A stretch of 64,000 nt of DNA, from positions 5,140,501 to 5,204,500 of the forward strand of contig NZ_CP080525.1 in the NCBI RefSeq assembly GCF_024746815.1, in the 5' to 3' direction. Every line of letters begins with the position of its first letter. Position 1 is the first letter of the stretch. The stretch comes from Mesorhizobium sp. AR07 (GTDB lineage Bacteria > Pseudomonadota > Alphaproteobacteria > Rhizobiales > Rhizobiaceae). The notes below the pieces were generated by a model. The model worked only from the letters and a program-made list of their open reading frames with translations. It did not search any database and was not told the origin of the DNA. The position numbers were made by a program, and so were the translations under genes. Below are positions 1-9,331 of the stretch, piece after piece.

Positions 1-201
1 GCCGCGTTTGCCCGGCGCGGCCGCAGCCTGCGCAAGGCCGCATCGTTCCTGTCCATGGTTCAGCACATCAAGGCGCGGTCCCCGCTCAAGGCGATCCGAA
101 CAGCGCTCAGCGACCCGGCGGCGGTCAGGCATATGAGCATGCCGATCGCCGTGCGGTTGCGAAGAATGGCGGCGCAGTTTGCCGTTGGGGTGGGGAGGTG
201 A
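1..201 (+). CDS. C-terminal end of an unidentified protein (truncated by window edge)
   Basis: An open frame runs from the first base to a TGA at 199-201 and gives about 66 residues. The peptide is very basic, with many Arg and Lys and repeated Ala/Met, and has no motif I recognise. It lies 74 bases upstream of galU on the same strand, so a role in surface polysaccharide synthesis is possible, but only by position. Codon use looks like that of its neighbours. The start is outside the window. Confidence 0.45.
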   Translation, partial: AAFARRGRSLRKAASFLSMVQHIKARSPLKAIRTALSDPAAVRHMSMPIAVRLRRMAAQFAVGVGR

Positions 202-275
202 AGATGCAGGCGCATGGAGGGGTTTTTCGTGGCCTGTGAATGGACTGAAGTCGATCTCCTCAGAAGGAATTTGCG

Positions 276-1172
276 ATGAAGAAAATCAGGAAGGCCGTGA
301 TACCGGTGGCGGGGCTTGGAACACGGTTCCTGCCGGCGACCAAGTCGATGCCGAAGGAAATGCTTCCCGTGGTCGACCGGCCTGTCGTGCAATATGCGGT
401 GGACGAGGCGTTCGAGGCCGGCATCGAGCACATCGTGTTCGTGACCGGCCGCAACAAGGCGGTCATCGAGGACTATTTCGACTTGCACCCGGAATTGATC
501 GGGACGCTGGAACAGACCGGCAAGACAACGCAGCTGCAGTCGCTGGAAAGCCTTTTGCCGGTGGCCGGTGCCACCAGCTTCATCCGCCAGCAATCGCCGC
601 AAGGCCTCGGCCACGCCGTCTGGTGCGCGCGCGAAGTCATCGGCAACGAGCCCTTCGCCTTGCTGCTGCCGGACATGGTGTCGTTCGGCGGGCGCGGGTG
701 TCTCGCAGAAACCGTCGACCTTTATGAGCGCACTGGCGGCAACGTCATCGCCGTCGAACGCTGCGATCCGAGCGAGACCAACAAATACGGCATCGTTGGC
801 CGCGGCGCCGATGTCGGCAGCGGCTTCGAGGTGACGGCCATGGTCGAAAAGCCGGCGCCTGCCAACGCGCCGTCGAACTTCTACATCAACGGCCGCTACA
901 TCCTGCAGCCCGAGATCTTCGCACTGCTGGGCAATCAGCAGCGCGGCGCCGGCAACGAGATCCAGCTGACGGACGCCATGGTCCGTCTGTCGAAGGATCA
1001 ACCGTTCTTCGCCCAGCCTTTCAAGGGCCGCATGTTCGACTGCGGCTCGAAGGAAGGCTTCATCCAGGCCAACATCGCCTTCGCGCTGGCGCGCGACGAC
1101 ATGAAGGGCCCGATCTTCGAGATGCTTCAGGAGTTCGTCCGGTCGCATGAACGCCAGGAAGAAGCCGCATAA
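276..1172 (+). CDS. galU: UTP--glucose-1-phosphate uridylyltransferase
   Basis: 298 residues, normal length for bacterial GalU (ExoN in rhizobia). The enzyme makes UDP-glucose from UTP and glucose-1-phosphate in the cytoplasm, for exopolysaccharide, LPS and glucan synthesis. The N-terminus carries the nucleotide-binding signature AGLGTRFLPATKSMPKEML (residues ~12-30). Further on are the family motifs around GLGHAVWCA and the sugar-site lysine in MVEKP. An AGAAGGAA ribosome site lies just before the ATG at 276. An exoP-like polysaccharide co-polymerase follows on the same strand, which fits a polysaccharide cluster. That gene appears to have its own sigma-54 promoter. Confidence 0.95.
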   Translation: MKKIRKAVIPVAGLGTRFLPATKSMPKEMLPVVDRPVVQYAVDEAFEAGIEHIVFVTGRNKAVIEDYFDLHPELIGTLEQTGKTTQLQSLESLLPVAGATSFIRQQSPQGLGHAVWCAREVIGNEPFALLLPDMVSFGGRGCLAETVDLYERTGGNVIAVERCDPSETNKYGIVGRGADVGSGFEVTAMVEKPAPANAPSNFYINGRYILQPEIFALLGNQQRGAGNEIQLTDAMVRLSKDQPFFAQPFKGRMFDCGSKEGFIQANIAFALARDDMKGPIFEMLQEFVRSHERQEEAA

Positions 1173-1235
1173 TGCCCATGTTTCGGGAGCATTTTCAGAT
1201 GGCTGATGACGCGGGGCGATAGCTCCCGCGTTGTC

Positions 1236-1250
1236 TGGCACGAAGCTTGC
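1236..1250 (+). promoter_or_regulatory. Sigma-54 (RpoN) -24/-12 promoter upstream of the exoP-like gene
   Basis: The sequence TGGCACGAAGCTTGC matches the RpoN consensus TGGCAC-N5-TTGC exactly, with GG and GC ten bases apart. It points at the exoP-like gene starting at 1467. No NifA-type (TGT-N10-ACA) or NtrC-type enhancer was found by eye in the 100 bases upstream, so the activator is unknown. Two copies of a 59-base repeat lie between promoter and gene. Confidence 0.65.
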
Positions 1251-1297
1251 GTTGTTTTGCGCAACGCCCCCGATCCTGGCGGCGCCTGCAAGCCAAG

Positions 1298-1415
1298 GCA
1301 TGATCCCGAAAAGTGGGTACCGGTTTTCGGAAAAGATCATGCCCAAACACTGAGAAGCATGATCCCGAAAAGTGGGTACCGGTTTTCGGAAAAGATCATG
1401 CTCAAACACTGAGAT
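1298..1415. repeat. Two tandem copies of a 59-base unit containing a 45-base imperfect palindrome
   Basis: Copy 1 is 1298-1356 and copy 2 is 1357-1415. Each begins GCATGATCCCGAAAAG, has a GGTACCGG centre, and ends in the imperfect mirror GAAAAGATCATGC, followed by a CAAACACTGAGA tail. This is a common rhizobial intergenic palindrome. Degenerate copies occur at 35940-35986 and, truncated, at 62175-62206. Confidence 0.85.
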
Positions 1416-1466
1416 AGACCCCCATCCGGAGCATCGGATAAAACAGGCTCTAGAATTGGACCGAAG

Positions 1467-3855
1467 ATGAATTATGCCAACTTTCCTCTCGACAAGAGGA
1501 TGCCATTGCCGAATTCGGACGCAGGAAACGGCGAAGACTTCATCGATATCGAGCGGCTGCTTGGCATGGCCGCACGGCAAGCCAAGGTGGTTGCTGTGTG
1601 CGCCATCATCGGTCTCTTTCTGGGCCTGCTCTATCTGCAGACCACGCCGCCGAAATATCAGTCGGTCTCAAGCGTGCTGATCGACGAAGGCTTGAACAAG
1701 ATCGTCGATGACATTTCGGCGGCGTCAACAACCATGCAGACAGACTCCGCCATACTGAGCCAGATCGAAATCTTGACCTCGACGCGGCTTGCAGCCGTGG
1801 TCGTCGACAAGCTGAAGCTCGACCAGAACGATGCGTTCATGAATCCGCCCATGTCGGCTCTGGCGAAGGGCGTCGGCCTGGTCCGAGGCCTGATCCAGTA
1901 CGTTCACCCCAGCCCCGCCCTGCCGGGCGTCGCTGACATCAGCAAGCTCGACCCGGCCACCCGCGATGCGCTTATCGCCACGTCTCGCAGGGACTACGCG
2001 ATCCTCAAGCTGCAGAACGAGGTGCGGGCGGAGCGCGTCGGGCGAAGCTTCGTCATCGCGCTTGGCTATCAGGCGACGGATCCGGCCCTGGCAAACGCGA
2101 TCACCAAAGCCTATGCCGATGCCTATCTCGCCGATCAGCTCGATGCCAGCTTCGACGCCACAGAGCGGGCAGCGGTGTGGTTGCAGGGCCGGTTGACCGA
2201 ACTGCGCCAGAGTTCCCAGGCAGCCTCGCTCGCGGTCGAGAAATTCAGGGCCGAACACGGGCTGGCCGCCAACAGCGATGGCCAGCTGATGAGCGACAAG
2301 CAGCTCTCCGACCTGAACGCCCAGCTGATCGTGGCGCAGGCCGACACCGCACGCGCCAGTGCCCGCTACCAGCAGTACAAGGCGATTATCGACAGCGGCT
2401 CCGACAACGCTTTCAAGGATGCCGCCATATCGAGCGACCAGCCGAGCAGCTCGGTCATCGCGGCGCTCAAGACGCGCTACCTCACGGTCTCCAAGCGATT
2501 GCAGGACGTCGAGGCGAATTTCGGCGCCCAGCATCCGCAGGCGGTGGGCGCTTGCCAAGGAAAAGGCCGACGTATCGACGCAGATTTTCGGCGAACTGAA
2601 GCAGCTCACCGAAAGCTATCGCAACGAATATGAAGTGGCGCTGGCGCGCGAGACCGCGCTCAGAGCCAATGTTGCGGCCGCGCAAGGCAAGAGTTCCGTC
2701 GACAACCAGACGCAGGTCAAGCTGCGTGAGCTCGATCAGCAGGCGACGGCGCTGACCACGCTCTATCAGACATTCCTCGGCCGCTACGAGGAAGCCGCGC
2801 AGCAGCGATCCTTCCCTGTCGGCAAGATCCGCATCATCTCGGACGCCTCGATGCCGCTCACCGCGTCAAGCCCGCGCACGGTCATCGTGCTTGGACTTTC
2901 GCTGGTGCTTGGCATGCTGATGGGCGCCGGCTTCGGCGGCCTGAATGAATTCAACGAACGGTTCTTCAGGACCGGCGAGGAGGTCCGCGATCGTGTCGGC
3001 CTGAAATTCCTCGGCTACCTGCCGACGATCGGCGGCAAGCTCGGCAAGGAAGAAAAGCCGGGCGAGACCCAAATGGATGCCAAGACCGCCAAATCGCTGT
3101 CTTCAGCCGAAAAACGGGCGCGCATGCGGGTGAGCATCGATTCGCCGGCGTCGATGTTCTCCGAAACGTTGCGCAGCGCCAAGATCGCCTTCGACGTCGT
3201 GTTGGAAGGGCAGGGCAGCCGCGTCATCGGCATCATTTCCGTGCTTCCCGGCGAGGGCAAGTCGACGGTCGCGGCAAATCTCGCCGGATTGCTTGCCGCC
3301 AACGGCGCCAAGACGCTGCTGATTGACGGTGACCTGCGCAACCCCGGCCTCAGCCGTGGTCTTGGCATGGAGGCCGAGCAAGGCTTGATGGAAGCCGTGG
3401 TGAGTGGCCAGACCTGGCAGTCGGTCGGCAAGATAGACCGGCAGACGAAGCTGGCGATTGTCCCGGCGGTGTTGCGCGGTCACTTCTCGCACACCAGCGA
3501 ACTTCTCTCCTCGGCCGGGATGCGGCGCTTCATCGAAAACGCCAAGGAGACGTTCGAATACATCGTCGTCGATCTGCCGCCGCTCGGCCCGGTGGTCGAC
3601 GCCAAGGCCTTCGCGCCGCTGGTCGACGGTTTCGTGCTCGTCACCGAATGGGGGCGCACGCCGCGCGCCATGGTGCGGTCACTGCTCGACGCGGAGCCCT
3701 ATGTCGCCAACAAGATCGTCGGCGCGGTGCTGAACAAGGTCGATCTGAAGAAGCTGGCCAAATACGGCTCGATCGGTGGCTCCGAGAAATTCTTCGACAA
3801 ATACTCGACCTACTATCTGGAAAAGTCGGAAGTGCGGGCGAAGGCTCCGGTTTGA
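1467..3855 (+). pseudogene. ExoP-like polysaccharide co-polymerase / BY-kinase, frameshifted
   Basis: Read through one frameshift, this is a 795-residue Wzz-type chain-length regulator fused to a bacterial tyrosine kinase, the size of rhizobial ExoP. A membrane segment at residues ~41-58 starts the Wzz domain and a second (about 2880-2940) closes it. The cytoplasmic kinase follows, with Walker A LPGEGKST (~3244), Walker A' LLIDGDLRNP and Walker B VVDLPP. The C-terminus has a tyrosine cluster, as expected for autophosphorylation. The frame changes at the GGG run 2546-2548. Dropping one G joins AQHPQAV to ALAKEKADVS without loss. Either the gene is broken or this is a one-base sequence error. 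It is probably co-regulated from the sigma-54 site at 1236. Confidence 0.85.
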
Positions 3856-3991
3856 TATCGGCCGTTGCCCAAGCCCGATCCGCCCATGAGCGGCGGCATC
3901 GATGCCGGGGCGCGGAGGGCGGGATAGCGCGGGCGGCGTGCCGGAATTGCCGGCCGCATACAGAAAATAGTGAGACGTTTGCCCGGCACGC

Positions 3992-4173
3992 ACCCCACCC
4001 TAACCAACCGGGGCGAGCCACGGGTCTCGCCCGTCCTTCGGACCCCCACAAGGGGAGGGAACGCTGTCGCGTGCTTTTTGCTTCCTAGTTGACGCCGAAA
4101 AGCAGACAATTTGCCGAGGTCAGCGCTAAGGGAAGTCTCCCTCCCCCTTGTGGGGAGGGGTTAGGGGTGGGGT
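3992..4173. repeat. Palindromic intergenic repeat, family 1 (intact copy)
   Basis: The gap 3856-4225 holds no gene I can support. Most of it is this element. The left arm (CCCCACCCTAACC, then CCCACAAGGGGAGGGA) is mirrored by the right arm (CCCTCCCCCTTGTGGGGAGG, then TTAGGGGTGGGG) around a ~90-base core. A related copy at 29404-30826 is split by an IS481 element. A short version is embedded in hrpB at 23528-23599. Confidence 0.8.
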
Positions 4174-4225
4174 ACTTCATAAAGCGAAAGCCGCGGACGG
4201 GCACGCGCCGATCTCGACGGTTTTC

Positions 4226-6133
4226 CTAGATCCCGATCCCGCGCTCCTTCAGGGCGGCGGTGATTTCGTCGAGGATCACCGGGTCGTCGATGGTGGCCGG
4301 CATCGTCCATTCTTCCTTGTCGGCGATCTTCTGCATGGTGCCGCGCAGGATCTTGCCGGAGCGCGTCTTGGGCAGGCGCTTGATCGTCACCACCGTCTTG
4401 AGGGCGGCGACCGGGCCGATCCGTTCGCGCACCAGGCCGACCACTTCGCTCTCGATGACACCGGCCTCGCGTGAAACGCCGGCATTCAGCACCACGAAGC
4501 CGAGCGGCACCTGGCCTTTCATCGCGTCAGTGATGCCGATGACGGCGCATTCGGCGACATCGGGGTGCGCCGAAAGCACCTCCTCCATGGCGCCTGTCGA
4601 CAGCCGGTGGCCGGCGACATTGATGATGTCGTCGGTGCGGGCCATGACGTAGAGATAACCGTCCTCGTCGACCATGCCGGCATCCGCCGTCTTGTAGAAG
4701 CCGGGGAACTCATCGAGATAGGCTTGGCGGAACCGCTGGTCGGCGTTCCACAGCGTCGGCAGGCAGCCGGCCGGCAGCGGCAGCTTGACCACCACATTGC
4801 CCAGCGTACCGCGCGGCACCTCGTGGCCGGCATCGTCGAGCACGCGGATGTCGTAGCCGGGCATCGGCACGCCGGGCGAGCCGTATTTCACTGGCAACAG
4901 GCCGAGGCCGGCGGGATTGATCGTCATCGGCGAGCCGGTTTCGGTCTGCCACCAATGGTCGACCACCGGCACGTCGAGCTTCTGCTCCGCCCATTTGATG
5001 GTTTCCGGGTCGGCGCGCTCGCCGGCAAGGAACAGCGTGCGGAATTTCGACAAATCGTATTTCGGAATGAATTCGCCCTTCGGATCCTGTCCCTTGATCG
5101 CCCGAAATGCTGTCGGCGCGGTGAACAGCGCGACGACGCCGTGCTCCGAGATCACCCGCCAGTAGGTGCCGGCATCGGGCGTGCCGATCGGCTTGCCTTC
5201 GAACAGGATGCTGGTGCAGCCATGCAGCAGCGGTCCGTAGACGATGTAGGAATGACCGACCACCCAGCCGACATCCGACGCTGCCCAGAAAACTTCGCCC
5301 GGCTTGACGCCGAACTCGTTGTCCATCGTCCATTTCAGCGCGACCATGTGGCCGCCATTGTCGCGCACGATGCCCTTGGGCTGGCCGGTCGTGCCCGATG
5401 TGTAGATGATGTAGAGCGGGTCGGTGGCGAGCACCGGAACGCAGTCGACATTGGCGCCGGCCGCCCGCTCACGGGCGACGGCATCGGCATAGTCGATGTC
5501 GAAATGCTCCTTCATCTCGCAACGCAGCTGGTCGCGCTGCAGGATGAGGCAGCCGTCCGGCTTGTGGCGGGATATCTCGATCGCCTTGTCGAGCAGCGGC
5601 TTATAGGCGACGACGCGGCCAGGCTCCAGGCCGCAGGACGCGGAAATGATCAGCTTCGGCTTGGCGTCGTCGATGCGGGTGGCAAGCTCATGTGAGGCAA
5701 AGCCGCCGAAGACGACCGAATGCATGGCGCCGATGCGGGCGCAGGCCAGCATGGCGAAGGCGGCCTCCGCCACCATCGGCATGTAGATGATGACCCGGTC
5801 GCCTTTGCGAATACCGCGGTTCTTCAGCACCGAGGTCAGCGCGACCACCTCGCGCTTCAGCTCGGCATAGGTAAACTTCTTGATCGTTCCGGAGATGGCG
5901 CTGTCATGGATCAGCGCGATCTGGTCGGCGCGACCGCCGGCCACATGACGGTCGACGGCGTTGTAGCAGGTGTTGCAGGTGGCACCGGTAAACCAGCGGC
6001 CATAGACGCCGGCAGCGGCATCGAACACCTTGTCATAGGGCGAATACCAGTCGATGGCGCCGGCCGCGTCCGCCCAGAACTTTTCCGGGTCGCGTTTCCA
6101 GCCGTCATAGACCTCATGATAGCGTGAAGCCAT
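4226..6133 (-). CDS. prpE: Propionyl-CoA synthetase (acyl-CoA ligase of the PrpE/ACS family)
   Basis: 635 residues from the ATG at 6133, which has a GGGGAGG ribosome site. An upstream in-frame ATG exists but lacks one. The protein is an ANL-superfamily AMP-forming ligase that activates short acyl acids to acyl-CoA via an acyl-adenylate. It has the P-loop YTSGTTGQPKG, followed by IVRDNGGH, which favours propionyl- over acetyl-CoA synthetase. The WWQTETGS motif, the MARTDDIINVAGHRLSTG hinge and the catalytic C-terminal lysine in KTRSGKILRG are all present. It stands alone on this strand, with a palindromic repeat downstream. Substrate assignment rests on motif similarity only. Confidence 0.88.
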   Translation of the reverse strand: MASRYHEVYDGWKRDPEKFWADAAGAIDWYSPYDKVFDAAAGVYGRWFTGATCNTCYNAVDRHVAGGRADQIALIHDSAISGTIKKFTYAELKREVVALTSVLKNRGIRKGDRVIIYMPMVAEAAFAMLACARIGAMHSVVFGGFASHELATRIDDAKPKLIISASCGLEPGRVVAYKPLLDKAIEISRHKPDGCLILQRDQLRCEMKEHFDIDYADAVARERAAGANVDCVPVLATDPLYIIYTSGTTGQPKGIVRDNGGHMVALKWTMDNEFGVKPGEVFWAASDVGWVVGHSYIVYGPLLHGCTSILFEGKPIGTPDAGTYWRVISEHGVVALFTAPTAFRAIKGQDPKGEFIPKYDLSKFRTLFLAGERADPETIKWAEQKLDVPVVDHWWQTETGSPMTINPAGLGLLPVKYGSPGVPMPGYDIRVLDDAGHEVPRGTLGNVVVKLPLPAGCLPTLWNADQRFRQAYLDEFPGFYKTADAGMVDEDGYLYVMARTDDIINVAGHRLSTGAMEEVLSAHPDVAECAVIGITDAMKGQVPLGFVVLNAGVSREAGVIESEVVGLVRERIGPVAALKTVVTIKRLPKTRSGKILRGTMQKIADKEEWTMPATIDDPVILDEITAALKERGIGI

Positions 6134-6247
6134 CGGTAACCTCCCCAGGAATGTTTTTCTTCCCTCCAGATAGCGCGCTCTAACCTTGGCCGCAAATCCA
6201 CGCCATAGTGCGGCCGACGTCGACCAGGCGCTTGGGGGCAAGCCGCT

Positions 6248-7066
6248 ATGATAGTGCGATGCGGGATTGGAGCAGCGGTGCTCGCGGCTCTATCGTTGAC
6301 GGTCGCGTCCGCGGCCTGGGCGGGCGATGGCGCGGCCGTCGAGCCGCTCGGCTTTTCCAGCGATGGCCGCACCTTTGCCTTCGAGCAATACGGCACCGAA
6401 AGCGTCTCCGGCATGGATTATTCGCGGACCGACGTGATCGCGGTCGCCACGAACGGATCCGTTGATGACGTGCCGCTCGTCGTCGATACGACCATGGTCG
6501 ATGACAGCCTGCTGCAGGATCCCAATCAGGATCCGCTCTTGGTCGTCCGGCGGCAGGCGAGGCAGCAGGCAGCCCCCTTGCTTCAACAATTCGGCATCAA
6601 TGGCAGCGGCACCCGTGTCGGCATCATCGCCGCCAGCCATTCGCGCGAAACCACGCTGGCCATCGCCGACGAGACGGACGGACGCCAGTCGCCGGTCGTC
6701 ATGGCGTTGCAGCAGGCGGCGGTGGCGACGATGCCCCTGGAGCCCTCGGTGTTCGGAGCTGGAGCCCGTTTGGAGCTGCAAGAGCAGGCCGTGGCCTCGT
6801 CCGCCAGCACCTGTGCCGACTACGGCCATACAGCCAAGGTCTTCACGCTGACGCTCCTGCGCGAGGGCAAGCCGCCGCTCGTGCTTGGCCCGGTCCGTGC
6901 GGCCCAGACGGATGAGGGCTGTCCGCTCGGTTTCGGCCTGGCCGAGGCGCACGCCTTGCATTTGGCGGATGGCTCGATCGCACTTGCCGTGCTTGTGCAG
7001 CGCTTCGAATATGTCATGGAAGACCCGGACCGCCGTTTCACGGCGGTGACCGCGCTGGTGAAATGA
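6248..7066 (+). CDS. Secreted DUF2259 family protein (first of tandem pair)
   Basis: 272 residues with a clear Sec signal peptide ending near ASAAWA (residues ~1-25). The mature protein opens with LGFSSDGRTFAFEQYGT, the beta-propeller-like repeat typical of DUF2259 predicted periplasmic proteins, and ends with FEYVMEDPDRRFTAVTA. Function is unknown. A second DUF2259 gene follows with only 13 bases between stop and start, so the two are almost certainly co-transcribed. The pair diverges from prpE with ~115 bases between starts. Confidence 0.75.
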   Translation: MIVRCGIGAAVLAALSLTVASAAWAGDGAAVEPLGFSSDGRTFAFEQYGTESVSGMDYSRTDVIAVATNGSVDDVPLVVDTTMVDDSLLQDPNQDPLLVVRRQARQQAAPLLQQFGINGSGTRVGIIAASHSRETTLAIADETDGRQSPVVMALQQAAVATMPLEPSVFGAGARLELQEQAVASSASTCADYGHTAKVFTLTLLREGKPPLVLGPVRAAQTDEGCPLGFGLAEAHALHLADGSIALAVLVQRFEYVMEDPDRRFTAVTALVK

Positions 7067-7079
7067 GGGGGTGAAAAGA

Positions 7080-7892
7080 ATGCCTCGTTTTAGGCAGGCC
7101 ATCAGGCGATCTCTGCTCCCATCGATCCTGGGTGCGATGCTCGCGATCTCCGCTGGAACCGCCCAGACCGGCGATGCCGCGGCACGGCGCATCATCGGTT
7201 TTTCGCCCGACGGCAACATTTTCGCCTTCGAGCAATATGGCACGCTCGACGCCGGCGCCTCGGACTCCGGCTATTCGGAGATCGAGATCATCGACACCCG
7301 CACCGATCAGTTCGTCGGCGGCAAGCCGATCCTCGTCGTCGACGAGTCGGAAGAAGCCACGCTGACGCTGGAGCAGGCGAGGGCACAGGCCGCCGCGAAG
7401 GCGGCACCTGTTCTGGCCAAATATGCCATTGCATCGCCGGGCGAGCAGACGGCTTCCGACAAGTTCACCTTTCCCGGCGAGATGGTGGCCTACAACGATA
7501 TTTCCCGCCTTGAACAGGTGTCGCAGAAATGGCTGTCGCCGCTCTATGACGAACTCGGCATCTCGACCGTCCAGCTCGACCAGATCCTGGCCGGCAGCAC
7601 TGCCGACTGTTCGGCGAGTTTCGACGCCACGCAGCAAGGCGATATATCGGGCAAGGCGCTCGGCTTCCGGCTGACGCTGCAGGGGCAGGACGGCAAGCCG
7701 TTCAAGGTCCTGCATGAGGACAACACCGTGCCGGGCTCGAGGAACTGCCCGACCTCCTACAGCCTGTCGGAATCCTACAAATACACCCCGGCCGGCAAGC
7801 CCGCCGTGATTGTGGTGCTGGTGCAGCGCTTCAGCCAGGGATTTGAAGGCCGCGACCGCCGCTTCATCGCCGTGACCGGCCCGCCGCGCTGA
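7080..7892 (+). CDS. Secreted DUF2259 family protein (second of tandem pair)
   Basis: 270 residues. The ATG at 7080 is preferred over the GTG at 7071 because the GAGGGGG ribosome site at 7065-7071 is correctly spaced only for the ATG. A signal peptide ends near ISAGTAQTGDA. The mature part begins IGFSPDGNIFAFEQYGT and ends FSQGFEGRDRRFIAVTGP, both closely parallel to the upstream gene. The two are therefore diverged tandem duplicates. This copy keeps the more canonical core (YSEIEIIDTRTDQFVGG). Function is unknown. Confidence 0.75.
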   Translation: MPRFRQAIRRSLLPSILGAMLAISAGTAQTGDAAARRIIGFSPDGNIFAFEQYGTLDAGASDSGYSEIEIIDTRTDQFVGGKPILVVDESEEATLTLEQARAQAAAKAAPVLAKYAIASPGEQTASDKFTFPGEMVAYNDISRLEQVSQKWLSPLYDELGISTVQLDQILAGSTADCSASFDATQQGDISGKALGFRLTLQGQDGKPFKVLHEDNTVPGSRNCPTSYSLSESYKYTPAGKPAVIVVLVQRFSQGFEGRDRRFIAVTGPPR

Positions 7893-7952
7893 GAGATCCA
7901 GGACCCCAAAGCCGTCTAACGGGCGGCATCCATCCGATGAGTACGGATTGCT

Positions 7953-8069
7953 CTAGATCGGCAAAGCCACGAGCACGAGGCCGATGCCGCCGAAGATCAA
8001 AATGGCTGTCGCCAGGGCTTTTTTGTGACGTTCGAAGCTCGTCGGAGCCCGCTCCCAATTGTAACGCAT
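7953..8069 (-). CDS. Small single-pass membrane protein, 38 aa
   Basis: A short frame reads MRYNWERAPTSFERHKKAL, then a hydrophobic stretch ILIFGGIGLVLVALPI that forms one membrane segment up to the stop. A strong GGGGAGAT ribosome site sits 5 bases before the ATG. The layout (positively charged N-terminus, C-terminal membrane anchor) is that of small inner-membrane proteins. It lies 175 bases downstream of dhaK on the same strand, so it may be a distal operon member or independent. I do not recognise a family. Confidence 0.5.
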   Translation of the reverse strand: MRYNWERAPTSFERHKKALATAILIFGGIGLVLVALPI

Positions 8070-8245
8070 ACGCTATCTCCCCAAGACCCGGGGAGTCATT
8101 ACCGTACTCAGCGGAAGAAAAGCAACGGTCCGGCCGGGGCGGTTCGAGCGTTCCCGCGTCGCGAAGAAGACTATTTCTGGGGCAATTCCTGCTGGAAGCC
8201 GGCAAACAGCCGCGATCTCGATCCGCCGCGAGCCTGGCAGGAAGG

Positions 8246-9232
8246 CTACATGCCCCAGCGCAGTGCCGCCGTGCGGACAGGCGCATCCCACCAGCCGGCC
8301 ATCTCTTCATCGAGCATGGTCAGCGTGATCGAGCAGCCGGCCATGTCGAGCGACGTGACATAGGATCCGACCAACGAACGGGTCACCGTCACGCCGTGTT
8401 TCTCGAAAATCTTCCGCGCGCTGTTGTACATCAGATAGAGTTCCATCAGCGGCGTGCCGCCGAAGCCGTTGATAAACAGCAGCGCCGAACCTTTCGCCCT
8501 GTCACCCAGATCGCCCAGGATCGCGGCACAGATTTCCTCGGCAATGGCGTCGGCGCTCTTCAACGTGTCGCGCCGGCGGCCGGGCTCGCCATGGATGCCG
8601 ACGCCGAACTCCATCTCGCCATCGCCGATGTCGAAAGTCGGCTTGCCGGCAGCCGGCACGGTGCAACTGGTCAACGCCACGCCCATCGACCGCGTCGCAC
8701 CGTTGACCCGTTCGCCCAGTGCCCTTAACGGCGCCAGCGCCAGGCCATGCTCGGCCGCCGCGCCGACGATCTTTTCCACCACCAGCGTGCCGGCGACGCC
8801 GCGCCGGCCCGTCGTGTAGGACGAATTCTCGACGGCGACATCGTCATTGGTAACGATTCTCATGACGCCTTCCGACATCTCGGCCGCCATGTCGAAGTTC
8901 ATCACGTCGCCCTCGTAGTTCTTGACGATGAACAGGCAGCCGGCGCCGGTGTCGACGGCTTCAACCGCCGCCATCATCTGGTCCGGCGTCGGCGAGGTGA
9001 ACACCTGGCCGGGGCAGGCGGCGTCCAGCATGCCGTGGCCGACAAAGCCGCCATGCAGCGGCTCGTGGCCGGAACCACCGCCGGAGATCAGCGCCACCTT
9101 GCCTGGCCGCAAGGTCTTGCGGCGGACGAATTTGTGCTCGTCGCCAAGCACCAGTATATCGGCATGGGCGGCAACGAAACCGTCGAGGCTCTCGGTCAGC
9201 ACCGTGTCTACCGAGTTCAGAAATTTCTTCAC
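8246..9232 (-). CDS. dhaK: Dihydroxyacetone kinase, DhaK (substrate-binding) subunit
   Basis: 328 residues from a GTG at 9232 with a GGGAGGAG ribosome site. DhaK binds dihydroxyacetone covalently through a histidine and is phosphorylated by DhaL. Visible motifs are ISGGGSGHEP (residues ~50-60), FIVKNYEGDVMNFDMA, and the active-site histidine in GVGIHGEPG. The gene is the last of the long minus-strand operon that starts with an ABC transporter. It is the partner for the separate DhaL (12076-12747) and DhaM (11690-12079). Four-carbon ketoses are also used by some DhaK homologues, so the exact substrate is open. Confidence 0.9.
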   Translation of the reverse strand: MKKFLNSVDTVLTESLDGFVAAHADILVLGDEHKFVRRKTLRPGKVALISGGGSGHEPLHGGFVGHGMLDAACPGQVFTSPTPDQMMAAVEAVDTGAGCLFIVKNYEGDVMNFDMAAEMSEGVMRIVTNDDVAVENSSYTTGRRGVAGTLVVEKIVGAAAEHGLALAPLRALGERVNGATRSMGVALTSCTVPAAGKPTFDIGDGEMEFGVGIHGEPGRRRDTLKSADAIAEEICAAILGDLGDRAKGSALLFINGFGGTPLMELYLMYNSARKIFEKHGVTVTRSLVGSYVTSLDMAGCSITLTMLDEEMAGWWDAPVRTAALRWGM

Positions 9233-9262
9233 GGCCGTCTCCTCCCGAAATAGGCCTGATAC

Positions 9263-9314
9263 CAAAGCAATTCCAGGAAAAGTGTGTAGCGGTTTTCCGT
9301 CCGGAACTGCGTAG
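9263..9314. repeat. Rhizobial palindromic repeat (AGCAATTCCAGGAAAAGTG type)
   Basis: The stretch AGCAATTCCAGGAAAAGTGT followed by AGCGGTTTTCCG and a degenerate mirror recurs, inverted and longer, at 36165-36241. It lies between dhaK and the upstream hypothetical gene, inside the operon. Confidence 0.6.
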
Positions 9315-9331
9315 AAACAAAGCTCTGGCGA

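Noticed and set aside
1298..1415. CRISPR-like array
   Set aside because: Only two units, directly adjacent, palindromic, and with copies scattered elsewhere; no spacers and no cas genes.
8073..8291. 72-residue minus-strand frame downstream of dhaK
   Set aside because: Overlaps the dhaK end in another frame, has no ribosome site and no recognisable features.
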